Source of the DNA: Opitutia bacterium
GTDB lineage: Bacteria > Verrucomicrobiota > Verrucomicrobiia > Opitutales > Seribacteraceae
Direction of reading: 5' to 3'
Assembly (NCBI GenBank): GCA_002721705.1
Contig: PBLJ01000043.1
Span: 1-64,000 of the forward strand
DNA length: 64,000 bases
Shown here: piece after piece, positions 51,903 to 61,367 of the stretch
Layout: each line of letters begins with the position of its first letter
How positions within the stretch are numbered: the first letter of the stretch is position 1
Position numbers and translations under genes: made by a program
The notes under the pieces: model-generated
What the model was told of the DNA's origin: nothing
Seen by the model: only the letters and a program-made list of their open reading frames with translations
Database searches by the model: none

Positions 51903-52622
51903 ATGGCCGATGCTCCGCAGCGCGAGACGCCGGCGGGGGGCGAAGTCAAGGGACTGAGCCTTGGCAAACGACTGCTCGTTTTTCCCATTGCCTGTATTTT
52001 TCGACTTTGGCTGCGAAGCTTGCGCATGCGCTTGTCGGAGGAGTTTCGTTCCGAATTGGAGGACGTCGAACACCCTACCGTGGTCATCGTTTGGCACAAT
52101 CGTCTCAGCGTCGCCGCGGAGTACGTCCGCCGCTTTCGTCGCGGTCGTCGGCTCTGTGGCTTAGTCAGCGGTAGCCGCGACGGCGCTTGGCTGGAGACTT
52201 TTTTCAGGGCGATCGGGATCCTGGTGACTCGCGGATCCCGCAAACGAAGAGGTTCGCAGGCAATAAGGGAATTGATTGGCCAATTGAAGGAAGGTCACGA
52301 CGTCGGGATTACTCCCGATGGTTCACGTGGACCTTGCTACGAAGCCAAGCCGGGAGCTCTTCTCGTGGCCAAGGTTTCCAAGGCCCCCGTGTTGTTGTTG
52401 TCCTTCGAATTCTCTTCGGCCTGGCGCTTGAATTCCTGGGACGGCTTTTACCTGCCGAAGCCATTCAGTCGAGTCACGGTGCTTGGCAAGCGTCTCGAGG
52501 GCGGGTTTTTCGACGACATGGAGACCGAGGATGCGGTTGCCACCGTGAACAGTGGCTTGATGAACATTACGAAGGATACCGTGAAGGCTCCTCCTCGCGC
52601 CGTACGCGAGAAAAACGATTAA
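51903..52622 (+). CDS. DUF374 lysophospholipid acyltransferase-like protein
   Basis: The ATG at 51903 (not 51825) gives 239 residues. DUF374 motifs are clear: VVIVWHNRLSVA (HN in place of HxxxxD), SGSRDGAWLETFFRAIG, RGSRKRRGSQAIREL, TPDGSRGPCYEAKPGAL and WDGFYLPKPFSR. The family belongs to the LPLAT acyltransferase fold and is linked to lipid A or phospholipid acylation. It is cytoplasmic-side membrane associated by a hydrophobic segment (RLLVFPIACIFRLW). It overlaps ispH convergently by 4 bases (TTAA). Confidence 0.85.
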   Translation: MADAPQRETPAGGEVKGLSLGKRLLVFPIACIFRLWLRSLRMRLSEEFRSELEDVEHPTVVIVWHNRLSVAAEYVRRFRRGRRLCGLVSGSRDGAWLETFFRAIGILVTRGSRKRRGSQAIRELIGQLKEGHDVGITPDGSRGPCYEAKPGALLVAKVSKAPVLLLSFEFSSAWRLNSWDGFYLPKPFSRVTVLGKRLEGGFFDDMETEDAVATVNSGLMNITKDTVKAPPRAVREKND

Positions 52623-53485
52623 AGCTTTTCCAGTTTCTCGCAGACCGAGTCGATTATGAAGTCCGGCGTGGAAGCCCCAGCCGTCACGCCCACCACATCA
52701 TAATTTTGGATGGCATCGAGGTCGAGTTCCTCGGCCGTTTCCACGTGGAAGGTGGGACGGTTTTTCGTGGTAGCCAATTTCGCCAGTTTCTTGGTGTTGG
52801 CGGAATGACGACCGCCGATGACCACCACGGCCTCGGCTCCCTCGTCGACCAACCATTGCAGGTCGGACTGTCTTTCCTTGGTTGCCCCGCAGACCGTGTC
52901 GAACACGACGAGGTCAGGGTATTTCGATGAGAGGTAAACCGCGAGTTCCTCGAACTCATGCGAAAACATGGTGGATTGCGATACCATCGCTACTTTTCCC
53001 TCGAAGCTCGGCAACGCGTCGATGTCTTCCTTCGTTTGGACAACGTGCCCGCGTTCTCCCGCATAGCCAAGCAAGCCAATCGCTTCCGGATGATCGGGGT
53101 CTCCGAAAATCACCACATCGTAACCTTTCTGGGCATGCCAACGAACCTTGCCTGCAATGATGCCGACGTCGGGGCAAGTGGCGTCCTTGAAGGACATGTC
53201 GAGGGATTTGAGGTATTGCCGCCGCTGAGGGGAAATGCCGTGCGCCCGCACCACCACCACGCCGTCCTCGGCATCCTTTTCCGATACTTCGATGTCCGAC
53301 TGGCTCTTGTAATCACCGACTTCCCGTATGCCTTCTTTACGCAAGGCGTCCATCATTTGGTTGTTGTGGATCAAGGGGCCATCGGCGTAGGCCTTTCGCC
53401 CCGCCTTGGTTTCATCGCGAGCCAAGTTGATGGCTCGTTCCACGCCCCAGCAAAAGCCGGCGCTTTTTGCTCGCAACACTTTCAT
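52619..53485 (-). CDS. ispH: 4-hydroxy-3-methylbut-2-enyl diphosphate reductase
   Basis: The 288-residue iron-sulfur enzyme has three cysteine positions in AKSAGFCWGVERAI, KDATCPDVGIIAGK and FDTVCGATKERQ, which bind the [4Fe-4S] cluster. VVRAHGIS, SQSTMF and GRHSANTKKL are conserved. It catalyses the last step of the MEP isoprenoid pathway, making IPP and DMAPP. It is monocistronic, convergent with DUF374 and divergent from the exported methyltransferase. Confidence 0.95.
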   Translation of the reverse strand: MKVLRAKSAGFCWGVERAINLARDETKAGRKAYADGPLIHNNQMMDALRKEGIREVGDYKSQSDIEVSEKDAEDGVVVVRAHGISPQRRQYLKSLDMSFKDATCPDVGIIAGKVRWHAQKGYDVVIFGDPDHPEAIGLLGYAGERGHVVQTKEDIDALPSFEGKVAMVSQSTMFSHEFEELAVYLSSKYPDLVVFDTVCGATKERQSDLQWLVDEGAEAVVVIGGRHSANTKKLAKLATTKNRPTFHVETAEELDLDAIQNYDVVGVTAGASTPDFIIDSVCEKLEKL

Positions 53486-53569
53486 CAGTGAGTTGCCACC
53501 CTAACGACCTGCGACTTGTGTTCAATATTGATTTGCCTTGTAGGCGCAGAAAACCACAAGGTGTTTCGC

Positions 53570-54316
53570 ATGAACCACCGCTCCTTGTCCTTTTCTTTTC
53601 TCAGCCTCTTCGTCCTTGGCTCCTGCGGTTATGCCGCCGACAAGCCGAAAGCCGAAAGCCGCTACCAAAAAGCCTCGGTCGCCAGCCGCGACGGCATAGG
53701 CAAGCTGTACATGGGCCGCGAAATCTCCCAGGTCATGGGTCACTTGGGCGCTGGTTGGCTGGAACGGTCGGGGCGCGAAAAGGAGGAACGCACCGACCTG
53801 CTGGTCAAAAACCTCGGTCTCAAGCCCTCCGACGTCGTGGCCGACATTGGAGCAGGCTCCGGTTACTTCAGTTTTCGCATGGCCAAGCTCGTGCCCGAGG
53901 GGAAGGTCTACGCCGTCGATATCTCCAAGCAAATGCTGGCCATCGTTCGCGCCCGCATGGGTAAATGGAAGGTCGACAACGTGGTTCCCGTCATGAGTGA
54001 GATCACCGACGTCAAGTTGCCCCCCAACTCGGTTGACCTCGCTCTCATCGTGGACGCCTACCACGAGTTCGATCATCCGTGGGAGATGGCCACCTCCATT
54101 CTCAAGTCACTCAAGCCGGGAGGACGCCTCGTGCTCATCGAGTATCGCATGGAGGATCCCACCGTACCGATCAAGCGCCTGCACAAGATGACCGAGGCAC
54201 AAGCCCGCAAGGAAATGAAAGCCGCCGGATTCGAGTGGGTCGAAACCAAGACCATGCTGCCCCAGCAACACTTCATGGTCTACCGCAAGCCGATGCCGAA
54301 AAAGCGGGTGGATTAA
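53570..54316 (+). CDS. Class I SAM methyltransferase with an N-terminal export signal
   Basis: The ATG at 53570 gives 248 residues and opens with MNHRSLSFSFLSLFVLGSCGYAAD, a signal peptide (LGSC resembles a lipobox). The methyltransferase core follows: VVADIGAGSGYFSFRMAKL (motif I), KVYAVDISKQML (II), DLALIVDAYHEFDHPW and LKPGGRLVLIEYR. Such exported SAM methyltransferases recur in PVC and proteobacterial genomes and have no clear substrate, since SAM is not known in the periplasm. The track start at 53516 adds residues that weaken the signal. It stands alone with the POT gene 68 bases later. Confidence 0.78.
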   Translation: MNHRSLSFSFLSLFVLGSCGYAADKPKAESRYQKASVASRDGIGKLYMGREISQVMGHLGAGWLERSGREKEERTDLLVKNLGLKPSDVVADIGAGSGYFSFRMAKLVPEGKVYAVDISKQMLAIVRARMGKWKVDNVVPVMSEITDVKLPPNSVDLALIVDAYHEFDHPWEMATSILKSLKPGGRLVLIEYRMEDPTVPIKRLHKMTEAQARKEMKAAGFEWVETKTMLPQQHFMVYRKPMPKKRVD

Positions 54317-54384
54317 GTTTATGAAATGCTGCTTGCGACAATTTTCGAGTTAGCCAACTGATTTTTCACTCCTAGCGTAGCGAC

Positions 54385-55845
54385 ATGGCCGAAACAAATT
54401 ACGTCACAGCTCCGATCAAGAGCAAGGAGATGCCCAAGGGGATCCCATACATCATCGGCAATGAGGCGGCAGAGCGGTTTTCGTTCTATGGCATGAGAGG
54501 CATTCTCATGGCCTACATGACTTTTTACCTCACGCAACCCAACGGTCAACTTGATGTGTTCTCCGAGGACGAAGCTCAGGTGTGGACTCACAGGTTCATA
54601 GCCTCGGCCTACTTCTTTCCCATCATCGGAGGACTGCTCAGCGATGCTTTCTTTGGCAAGTTTCGAACAATTATTTCATTGTCCTTGGTATACTGCGCCG
54701 GTCACGCATGTCTGGCCATGATGGAGATGTTTGGCGACACGCATGCGTGGCTTTTCATGGGATTGGTTCTAATCGCAATTGGCTCCGGTGGCATAAAACC
54801 ATGCGTCTCCGCTCACGTCGGCGACCAATTCGGGCAATCGAACAGTCACTTGCTATCACGGGTTTTTGGCTGGTTTTACTTTTCCATAAACTTCGGGGCG
54901 TTTTTAAGCGGTATGATCACTCCCTTCCTGCTCGAGGCAACCGCAGGAGCTGGAATGGGAGCCAAGGTGTATCCTTATTTCGTATGGCTGGTCGGGGAAC
55001 GCGCTCCTGACGAGGTTATATTCGGTTCCCATTACGCCTTTGGCTTGCCGGGTGTTCTCATGTTGCTGGCGACTTGGGTATTTTGGCTGGGCAGGAACAA
55101 ATTCATCCATATCCAACCACGTGGGGGCCGTGCTTACTTCAAGGAGACTTTTTCTGTAGAAGGGAAGAAAGCGATCGGTCGAATTTCGATCATTTTTGCC
55201 TTCATCATCATGTTTTGGGCATTATTCGACCAAATCGGCACCTCTTGGCAGATTCAAGCGCGCAGCCTTGACCGATCGATCCCCGATTGGATTCCTGTCT
55301 TCGGTGGAGGCGAGATGTTGGCCGCTCAGGTTGCCGCTGTATTCAATCCCCTTTTCATCCTGCTGCTAATTCCTTTATTCAACTATCTTATATATCCTTT
55401 TCTGGCCCGTTTCTTTACCCTCACGCCTTTGCGTAAAATAGGGATTGGTTTATTCGTAATGGGCTTGGCATTCGCCATGGTGGCATTTGTCCAAGTTGCC
55501 TTGGACAACGGGCATACCCCGCACATGGGTTGGCAAATTTTGGCCTGTGCCCTGTTGACCTCCTCAGAGGTGATGGTTTCCATTACTGGCCTGGAGTTTG
55601 CCTACACCCAGGCTCCACGCCAAATGAAGTCGTTCATTCTCTCTCTTTTCTTGCTGACCGTCTCTCTGGGCAATATCCTTGCCGGTGAAGTGAAAGCCAT
55701 TCTGATCAATACCGATGGTTCCTCTAAATTGCCGGGAGCTCAGGAGTTTTGGCTTTGGACGGGGCTCATAATAATAACTGCTGTAGTTTTTGTTTTCGTC
55801 GCGCGCTCCTATCATCCTAAGGAATATCTTCAGGTGGAGAAATAG
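54385..55845 (+). CDS. Proton-dependent oligopeptide transporter (POT/PTR family)
   Basis: The 486-residue major-facilitator protein has about 12 hydrophobic helices and the POT signature NEAAERFSFYGMRGILMAYM (ExxERFxYYG). AIGSGGIKPCVSAHVGDQFG and FYFSINFGAFLSG also match PTR2 motifs. It imports di- and tripeptides with protons across the inner membrane. The loop between helices 6 and 7 contains the usual FKETFSVEGKKAIGR stretch. It is monocistronic and upstream of A2M by 113 bases. Confidence 0.93.
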   Translation: MAETNYVTAPIKSKEMPKGIPYIIGNEAAERFSFYGMRGILMAYMTFYLTQPNGQLDVFSEDEAQVWTHRFIASAYFFPIIGGLLSDAFFGKFRTIISLSLVYCAGHACLAMMEMFGDTHAWLFMGLVLIAIGSGGIKPCVSAHVGDQFGQSNSHLLSRVFGWFYFSINFGAFLSGMITPFLLEATAGAGMGAKVYPYFVWLVGERAPDEVIFGSHYAFGLPGVLMLLATWVFWLGRNKFIHIQPRGGRAYFKETFSVEGKKAIGRISIIFAFIIMFWALFDQIGTSWQIQARSLDRSIPDWIPVFGGGEMLAAQVAAVFNPLFILLLIPLFNYLIYPFLARFFTLTPLRKIGIGLFVMGLAFAMVAFVQVALDNGHTPHMGWQILACALLTSSEVMVSITGLEFAYTQAPRQMKSFILSLFLLTVSLGNILAGEVKAILINTDGSSKLPGAQEFWLWTGLIIITAVVFVFVARSYHPKEYLQVEK

Positions 55846-55943
55846 TCTACCCCTCTATCCTGATTTGCATCCATTTCAGCGTTTTTTTGAACGTCGGGAC
55901 AAATTAGCTTGTCAGTAGCTATTACCCGTGGTTATCACGGACT

Positions 55944-55950
55944 TAGGAGG
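55944..55950 (+). promoter_or_regulatory. Strong Shine-Dalgarno of the A2M gene
   Basis: TAGGAGG lies 8 bases before the ATG at 55959, a stronger site than most in this window. A small hairpin CCGTG-GTTAT-CACGG (55926-55940) sits directly before it and could influence access. Confidence 0.6.
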
Positions 55951-55958
55951 ACAGTTTA

Positions 55959-58900
55959 ATGAATGATGGGAAGAATGAAGCTTCGGCGGCGCCGCGTTTG
56001 GGTGTCGTTGGATGGGTGGTTTTGAATCTGATCGCGATCCTTTGGATCCGGCATGAGTTACTACAGGTCGTGGGTGGCGACGCGCCTCCCCCGGGGCACG
56101 AGGGGCCGCAGTTGCGGGTCGTGGCGATGTCACCGGATGAGACCGCCGATGCGGACGACGCGGATCGTCTCACCTTTGTCTTCAACCAGGACGTCGTGAC
56201 CGAGGAGGAACTCGGCAAGCGATTGACTTGGACTCCTTTCAAGCTCGATCCGGAGCCACGCCCTTCCGGCCAATGGAGCTGGGTCAAGCCTGCCGTGCTA
56301 GAGTACAAATTGGCTGAACGATTACCACCCGGCAATCGCTTCGACGTATCGGCGAGCGACGATTACGTTCGCTGGGTCGGAATGCCACTGGTGGGAGACA
56401 AGAAATTCAGTTTTTCCACCCGTGCTCTCGCGGTGAAGGAATGTTTTCTTCATTCCCAGGATCACCTCACTACCAAGATCAAGCTGCGTTTCAACCAACC
56501 GGTTGATCCGAACGCCCTCGACGAAGGCTTGGTTTGCCGCGTTCCCGGCTCCGACGAAAACTTGCAATGGGAGCTTCTCGCTCCCGAGGTCGGCTCCGAA
56601 TTCTCGCTTTCCGTTGCCACGCCGGAGGATCGTCTCATTGAAATGACCTTGGCCGAGGGCTTGGCTCCCGTGATGGGGTCGCTTGGCTTGAGCGAACCTT
56701 ATTCCCATACCGTACGTCTTTCGCCCGTCTTCGGGGCCACGGATGCCCGCGCTCCTTATTGGCGAGGCATTGAGCGCAGTGTTTCCGTTCATCTGCGTTT
56801 CAATCGCGAACTCGACGCCACTCAGCCCATTCCCGTAGTCAAGATCACCCCGGAGACCGATCCCTTCACCGTCAGCATACATGGCAATTCGCTTGTCTTG
56901 AACGGCCCTTTCGAACGAGGTGACGGTTCCTACACGGCTCGCGTGCCAGGCGCCGTCCTTGCCTATGACGGAGAGTCTTCTCCCCCGGGCGCAGGTTTTG
57001 CCTTCAACGTTCCGCAACGGAGCCCGACGGTTAATTTTCCCCATTCCAATGGATTCCTCAGTCCGCGCGGACACCTTGGCCTGGACTTGGAGACCGCAGC
57101 GGTGGGCACGATTACTTTTACCGCTCATCGCATCTACCGCAACAACCTTGGGCATTACCTGCGAGGAAGGACGCGTTTCATGGGTAAAAGCGTGGCCAAC
57201 GAAGAAGTTCCCATCGCCAAGGATGGGGGACAAGTGGTCCAAACCGTTCTTGATTTGAAAGGATTGCTGGGCAAGGAGCCCTTGGGGGTTTATCACATCG
57301 GGGCCAATGCCATCGAGCACCGCTGGACCAATGATCATGCATTCGTCACCATCACCGACCTTTGCCTGACCACCAAGCGAAGTTCGCAGGGTGTGTTCGT
57401 ATGGGTGACTTCCTTGAAAGATGCAGCCCCCGTTGAGGGCGCCGTGGTCGTGGTTCACTCCGACAGCAACCAATTCCTCGTCCAAGGCCGCACGGACGCG
57501 ACCGGGGTAGTGGAACTGAAGGTGCCCGCCGATCATCCCGATGGTCAACCTTGGCTGGTGACCGCGGAAAAAGATGATGACCTCAGTTACCGCATTCTCG
57601 ATAGGCGCAAATGGCACCTTCCCGACGTGGCCCAAGGAGGTCGTGTTCCAGCCGAGGCCTACGACCTCTTTCTCTATCCCGAGCGTGGTGTCTATCGCCC
57701 CGGCGACGTGGTTCGTCTTTCAGGCATTCTCCGAGAACTGGATGGCTCGGTTCCTCCTGAAATTCCCTTGGAAGCCCATGCTTGGCAACCCGATGGCCGC
57801 AAGATCAAGACCTGGAAAGTTCCTTTGGGTGAAGATGCTTTGTTTCACACGGAATTCGCTTCCGATCAAGATGGACAGACGGGGTACTATCGTTTCGCGG
57901 TGGGATTGGCGGGTTCGGAGGAGTTCTTCGGCGAGACCAAGGTCATGGTGGAGGCCTTTCAACCGATCCGGATTGAGGCGCATGCCACTGCGGAAAACCC
58001 TTTGTTTTCACCCGGAGACGAACACGTGGCTAATTTGTCGGCCCGTTACCTCTTTGGTACTCCGGCAAGCAACGCGATTTGGGTAGTGAACGGTTCGTAT
58101 CATCGCGTTCCCTACGTAAGCGAACGCTATTCGCGGTTTAAATTTCAGGTTCTTGACGGGGAGTCGGTTCGTCGTTCCTCGCGGAACGATGGTATAACCG
58201 ACGAGGCTGGCAACGCCGCGATCCGGCTGGATGACACGCGTATCCGCAACCTGCCGGGCCTTTGGGAGGGCCGTTTTTACGCTACTGTGACCATGCCGGG
58301 AGGGCGTTCGGTGAGCGACTCATTTACCTTTCGGTCCGATCCCCTGGGACGGCACCTGGGGCTCGCTTTTCCGTCCGATTTCCCTCACCCGCCGGGTAAA
58401 TCCTTCGACATGGAAGTGGTCATGGTGGATGAGAAAGACCAGCCCATCGATCCTGTGGAACTCGAGGTTTTGCTCGAGCGAGTGGACCGTAGCTGGGTGT
58501 TGCAGCAAGTGAACGGCGATCGCGTTTGGCGAAGGCAGGAAACCTTTACCTTGATCAAACGCCTTTCCCTGCCCGCCGAGGCCGAGGCCGATCCCGTGCG
58601 CTCGGTTTCACTAAGTTGTCCGTCGGCCGGATCCTTTCGCGTCACCGCCCGTGATCTCGAGGGGGGAGCGAGAGCTCAGGCATCCTTTTACGTTTCCGCT
58701 TACGGAGATCGTACCGATCCTGCCTTGGCCAGTCCCCATCGCGTTACGATGAAACTGGAAGGCGAAAAGCCTCGTGCCGGCGAAATGGCCAGCATACGAG
58801 TCGTCGCCCCGTTTGCTGGTCGGTTGCTGGTTTCCTTGGAAACCGATGCTCCGATCGGGCATCGCGTGATTATGATGGAAAAACCCGAAGCCGTGGTCGA

Positions 58901-61367
58901 ATTACCGATTCCCGATTCGGTGCGTGGAAGCGCCTTTGTATCGGCCACCGTGATCCGACCTCTTGACTTGGAGTCACCTGATTGGAAACCACACCGCGCC
59001 TATGGCTTGATGCGCTTGCCAATAGACCATTCCGCCCAACGCCTGGCGGTCGCCGTCGAAGGCCCCTCCAAGGTGGAACCGGAAGAGGAAGTGAAGCTCC
59101 GCGTGGAAGTGCCCAAGGATACTCTCGAGGGAGGTCCCGCCCAGGTTCACTTATGGGCCGTGGACGAGGGCATACTGCTTGTGAGCGACCACGCGACCCC
59201 GGATCCTCACGGCCATTTCTTCGCGCCAAGGCGTAATCTTGTGGACTCCGGGGATCTCTACCTCGAGCTGTTGCCCGATTACAAGCGCCCCGCGAGCATG
59301 GATCGAACCGGGGCCGGAGGTAAAGGGAACGTCCCTCCTTCCTTGGTCAAGGCGCAACCGCGGAAACCGAACGTGCTTTGGCATACCTTTGCCAAGACCG
59401 ACCTCAATGGGTCTTACGAAACCACCTTTACCACGCCTGACTTCACGGGAGAATTGCGATTCATGGCCGTGGTCGTAGCCGGTGACGCGTACGGTTCTTC
59501 CGAACATGCCCTGACCGTTACCACTCCTTTGCTGGTGGAGCCGTCGTGGCCGCGTTTCGTTGCTCCCGGCGATCGTTTCCGCGTGCCGGTCAAGGTCTTC
59601 AATGAAACCGAGAATGCTTGCTCCGCCCATTTGGACTTCTCCCTGGAAGGTCCTGTGGAGGCGGATTGGGAGTCAGGCTCCAAAGTCCGCCTCGGACCCA
59701 AGGAGTCCAAGACCCTGTGGTTGTCAGGCAAGGCCACCGACCTCGGTCACGTTTCCGCCATCGTGCGAGTGAAGGCAGGCGAATTGCATGCCGATTCCAA
59801 GGCCAAGTTCTTTGTTCGTCCCGCTTCGACACTTCTCGTTGAAAGAAGCGTCCTGGAGGTCGAGGCAGGCGAGGAAAGCCTTATCGAGGTACCTGATTCC
59901 TTCGTGGGTGAAGGTGTCCGCACGACCGTCACCGTTTCGCCTCATCCCTCGGTGGACCTTCGCCCGGTCGTGGACCGATTGATGGCTTATCCCCATGGTT
60001 GCCTAGAGCAAACTTCCAGTCGCATAGCTCCCATGCTCTTCGCCGCCGATCTATTCGAGGGAGCCAAGTCCGAATACTTGAACCGCATGGTCAAGGCCGG
60101 GTTGCAGCGCCTAGCTTCCATGCAGACCGTATCCGGAGGCCTCTCCTATTGGCCTAGGAATCCGGCTCCTTATACTTGGGGTACCTGCTATGCCTCGTTT
60201 CTCGTCTCCGAAGCCAAGGTGGCAGGGTACGAAGCAAAGGGTCTGGATCAAGCAGCCTTGGCCAAATATCTCGAGCTTTGTCTTCGCAAGAACAAAGTGG
60301 ACCTCAACCAGCAGGCGTTTCTTTGCCGTACTCTAGCGGTCTTCGACAAGCCGCAGGTGTCCCGGCAATCCTTTCTTCTCGACAACCTGGAAAAACTAGA
60401 CCTGGCGGGACGTTCCCACTTGGCCTCCGCGTGGTTGGCTTGCGGGCGTCCCGACAAGGCTCAGCAGTCCTTGCCCGAGGGTAGCCTCGAGCTTGATCCC
60501 GTGGCTCGGTCGACCGGGGGCAGACTTACTTCCCCCATCGCTCAGGACGCTTTTCTCCTGATGACTCTTCTTTCACTCGATTCGAAGCACCCATGGATAC
60601 CGAAAGTAGTGAACCGGATGGAGCTTTCCCGAAAGACGGGAGGATTGCGGAGCACCTTGGACGATGGCCTAGCGGTCGCCGCCCTGAGTCGTTACCAAGC
60701 CGGTATCCAAAAGCCCCAAGGAGACTTCAAGGGCACCTTGGGTGAGAAGGATGGGGAGACTCATGCCTTTTCCAGTGAAAGTCCCAAGCGAGTCGTTTTC
60801 AAGGGTAGGGCCCCCATACGCCTTACTAGTGAGGGATCCGGCCCGCTTTACGTTTCCATAAAATCCGAGGGAGTGGGCTTGGTCGCGAGCGCAGCTGAAA
60901 AAGACAGCGGCATCCAGGTTCGCAGACGCTGGCTGGATGAAAACGGCGAAGTCCTTCGGGATTGGGCTCCGATTGACTCAAAGAAAGGCTTTCTGCCCTT
61001 GCGCTTGAAGGTCGGCCAACTCGTGCGGGTGGAGGTCAAGCTGTCCACGCGTGGACGCGGCAACCTCAACAACGTCGCGGTGGTGGATGCCTTGCCCGGT
61101 GGCATGGAGGTGGAAAATCCTCGTCTGTCCACTTCCGCGCCGAGGCATCGACAGCGCTTTGCCGAACCCGACCGAGTCGAGTTCCTCGATGACCGGGTGG
61201 TTCTCTTTGCTTCCGCCAATGGCTTCCCCCAGACCTACTCCTACTCCCTGCGAGCCATTTCTCAAGGTGACTTCACTCTGCCGCCCGTGCAAGCCACCTG
61301 CATGTATGATTCCGCCCTGTCTTCCATACATGGCTCAGGCGCGCTCAAGATCGACCCGAATCAATGA
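55959..61367 (+). CDS. Bacterial alpha-2-macroglobulin (YfhM-like), thioester type
   Basis: The 1802-residue product has an N-terminal membrane anchor (GVVGWVVLNLIAILWI). A long series of macroglobulin-like beta-sandwich domains follows, including a bait-type region, CUB/TED domains with the intact thioester motif PHGCLEQ (Cys1348-Gln1351), and a receptor-like C-terminal domain. It is a periplasmic broad-range protease trap, anchored at the inner membrane. The stop overlaps the pbpC start (ATGA), the classical arrangement in which A2M guards the periplasm while PBP1C repairs peptidoglycan. Length is slightly above the E. coli homologue (about 1650). Confidence 0.93.
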   Translation: MNDGKNEASAAPRLGVVGWVVLNLIAILWIRHELLQVVGGDAPPPGHEGPQLRVVAMSPDETADADDADRLTFVFNQDVVTEEELGKRLTWTPFKLDPEPRPSGQWSWVKPAVLEYKLAERLPPGNRFDVSASDDYVRWVGMPLVGDKKFSFSTRALAVKECFLHSQDHLTTKIKLRFNQPVDPNALDEGLVCRVPGSDENLQWELLAPEVGSEFSLSVATPEDRLIEMTLAEGLAPVMGSLGLSEPYSHTVRLSPVFGATDARAPYWRGIERSVSVHLRFNRELDATQPIPVVKITPETDPFTVSIHGNSLVLNGPFERGDGSYTARVPGAVLAYDGESSPPGAGFAFNVPQRSPTVNFPHSNGFLSPRGHLGLDLETAAVGTITFTAHRIYRNNLGHYLRGRTRFMGKSVANEEVPIAKDGGQVVQTVLDLKGLLGKEPLGVYHIGANAIEHRWTNDHAFVTITDLCLTTKRSSQGVFVWVTSLKDAAPVEGAVVVVHSDSNQFLVQGRTDATGVVELKVPADHPDGQPWLVTAEKDDDLSYRILDRRKWHLPDVAQGGRVPAEAYDLFLYPERGVYRPGDVVRLSGILRELDGSVPPEIPLEAHAWQPDGRKIKTWKVPLGEDALFHTEFASDQDGQTGYYRFAVGLAGSEEFFGETKVMVEAFQPIRIEAHATAENPLFSPGDEHVANLSARYLFGTPASNAIWVVNGSYHRVPYVSERYSRFKFQVLDGESVRRSSRNDGITDEAGNAAIRLDDTRIRNLPGLWEGRFYATVTMPGGRSVSDSFTFRSDPLGRHLGLAFPSDFPHPPGKSFDMEVVMVDEKDQPIDPVELEVLLERVDRSWVLQQVNGDRVWRRQETFTLIKRLSLPAEAEADPVRSVSLSCPSAGSFRVTARDLEGGARAQASFYVSAYGDRTDPALASPHRVTMKLEGEKPRAGEMASIRVVAPFAGRLLVSLETDAPIGHRVIMMEKPEAVVELPIPDSVRGSAFVSATVIRPLDLESPDWKPHRAYGLMRLPIDHSAQRLAVAVEGPSKVEPEEEVKLRVEVPKDTLEGGPAQVHLWAVDEGILLVSDHATPDPHGHFFAPRRNLVDSGDLYLELLPDYKRPASMDRTGAGGKGNVPPSLVKAQPRKPNVLWHTFAKTDLNGSYETTFTTPDFTGELRFMAVVVAGDAYGSSEHALTVTTPLLVEPSWPRFVAPGDRFRVPVKVFNETENACSAHLDFSLEGPVEADWESGSKVRLGPKESKTLWLSGKATDLGHVSAIVRVKAGELHADSKAKFFVRPASTLLVERSVLEVEAGEESLIEVPDSFVGEGVRTTVTVSPHPSVDLRPVVDRLMAYPHGCLEQTSSRIAPMLFAADLFEGAKSEYLNRMVKAGLQRLASMQTVSGGLSYWPRNPAPYTWGTCYASFLVSEAKVAGYEAKGLDQAALAKYLELCLRKNKVDLNQQAFLCRTLAVFDKPQVSRQSFLLDNLEKLDLAGRSHLASAWLACGRPDKAQQSLPEGSLELDPVARSTGGRLTSPIAQDAFLLMTLLSLDSKHPWIPKVVNRMELSRKTGGLRSTLDDGLAVAALSRYQAGIQKPQGDFKGTLGEKDGETHAFSSESPKRVVFKGRAPIRLTSEGSGPLYVSIKSEGVGLVASAAEKDSGIQVRRRWLDENGEVLRDWAPIDSKKGFLPLRLKVGQLVRVEVKLSTRGRGNLNNVAVVDALPGGMEVENPRLSTSAPRHRQRFAEPDRVEFLDDRVVLFASANGFPQTYSYSLRAISQGDFTLPPVQATCMYDSALSSIHGSGALKIDPNQ

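Noticed and set aside
55909-55940. Promoter TTGTCA-N18-TATCAC before A2M
   Set aside because: The putative transcription start would fall on the Shine-Dalgarno, leaving no usable leader. Probably chance.
56322-57635. Minus-strand 437-residue ORF inside the A2M gene
   Set aside because: Antisense shadow; the sense strand has continuous A2M domains and the antisense protein has no motif.
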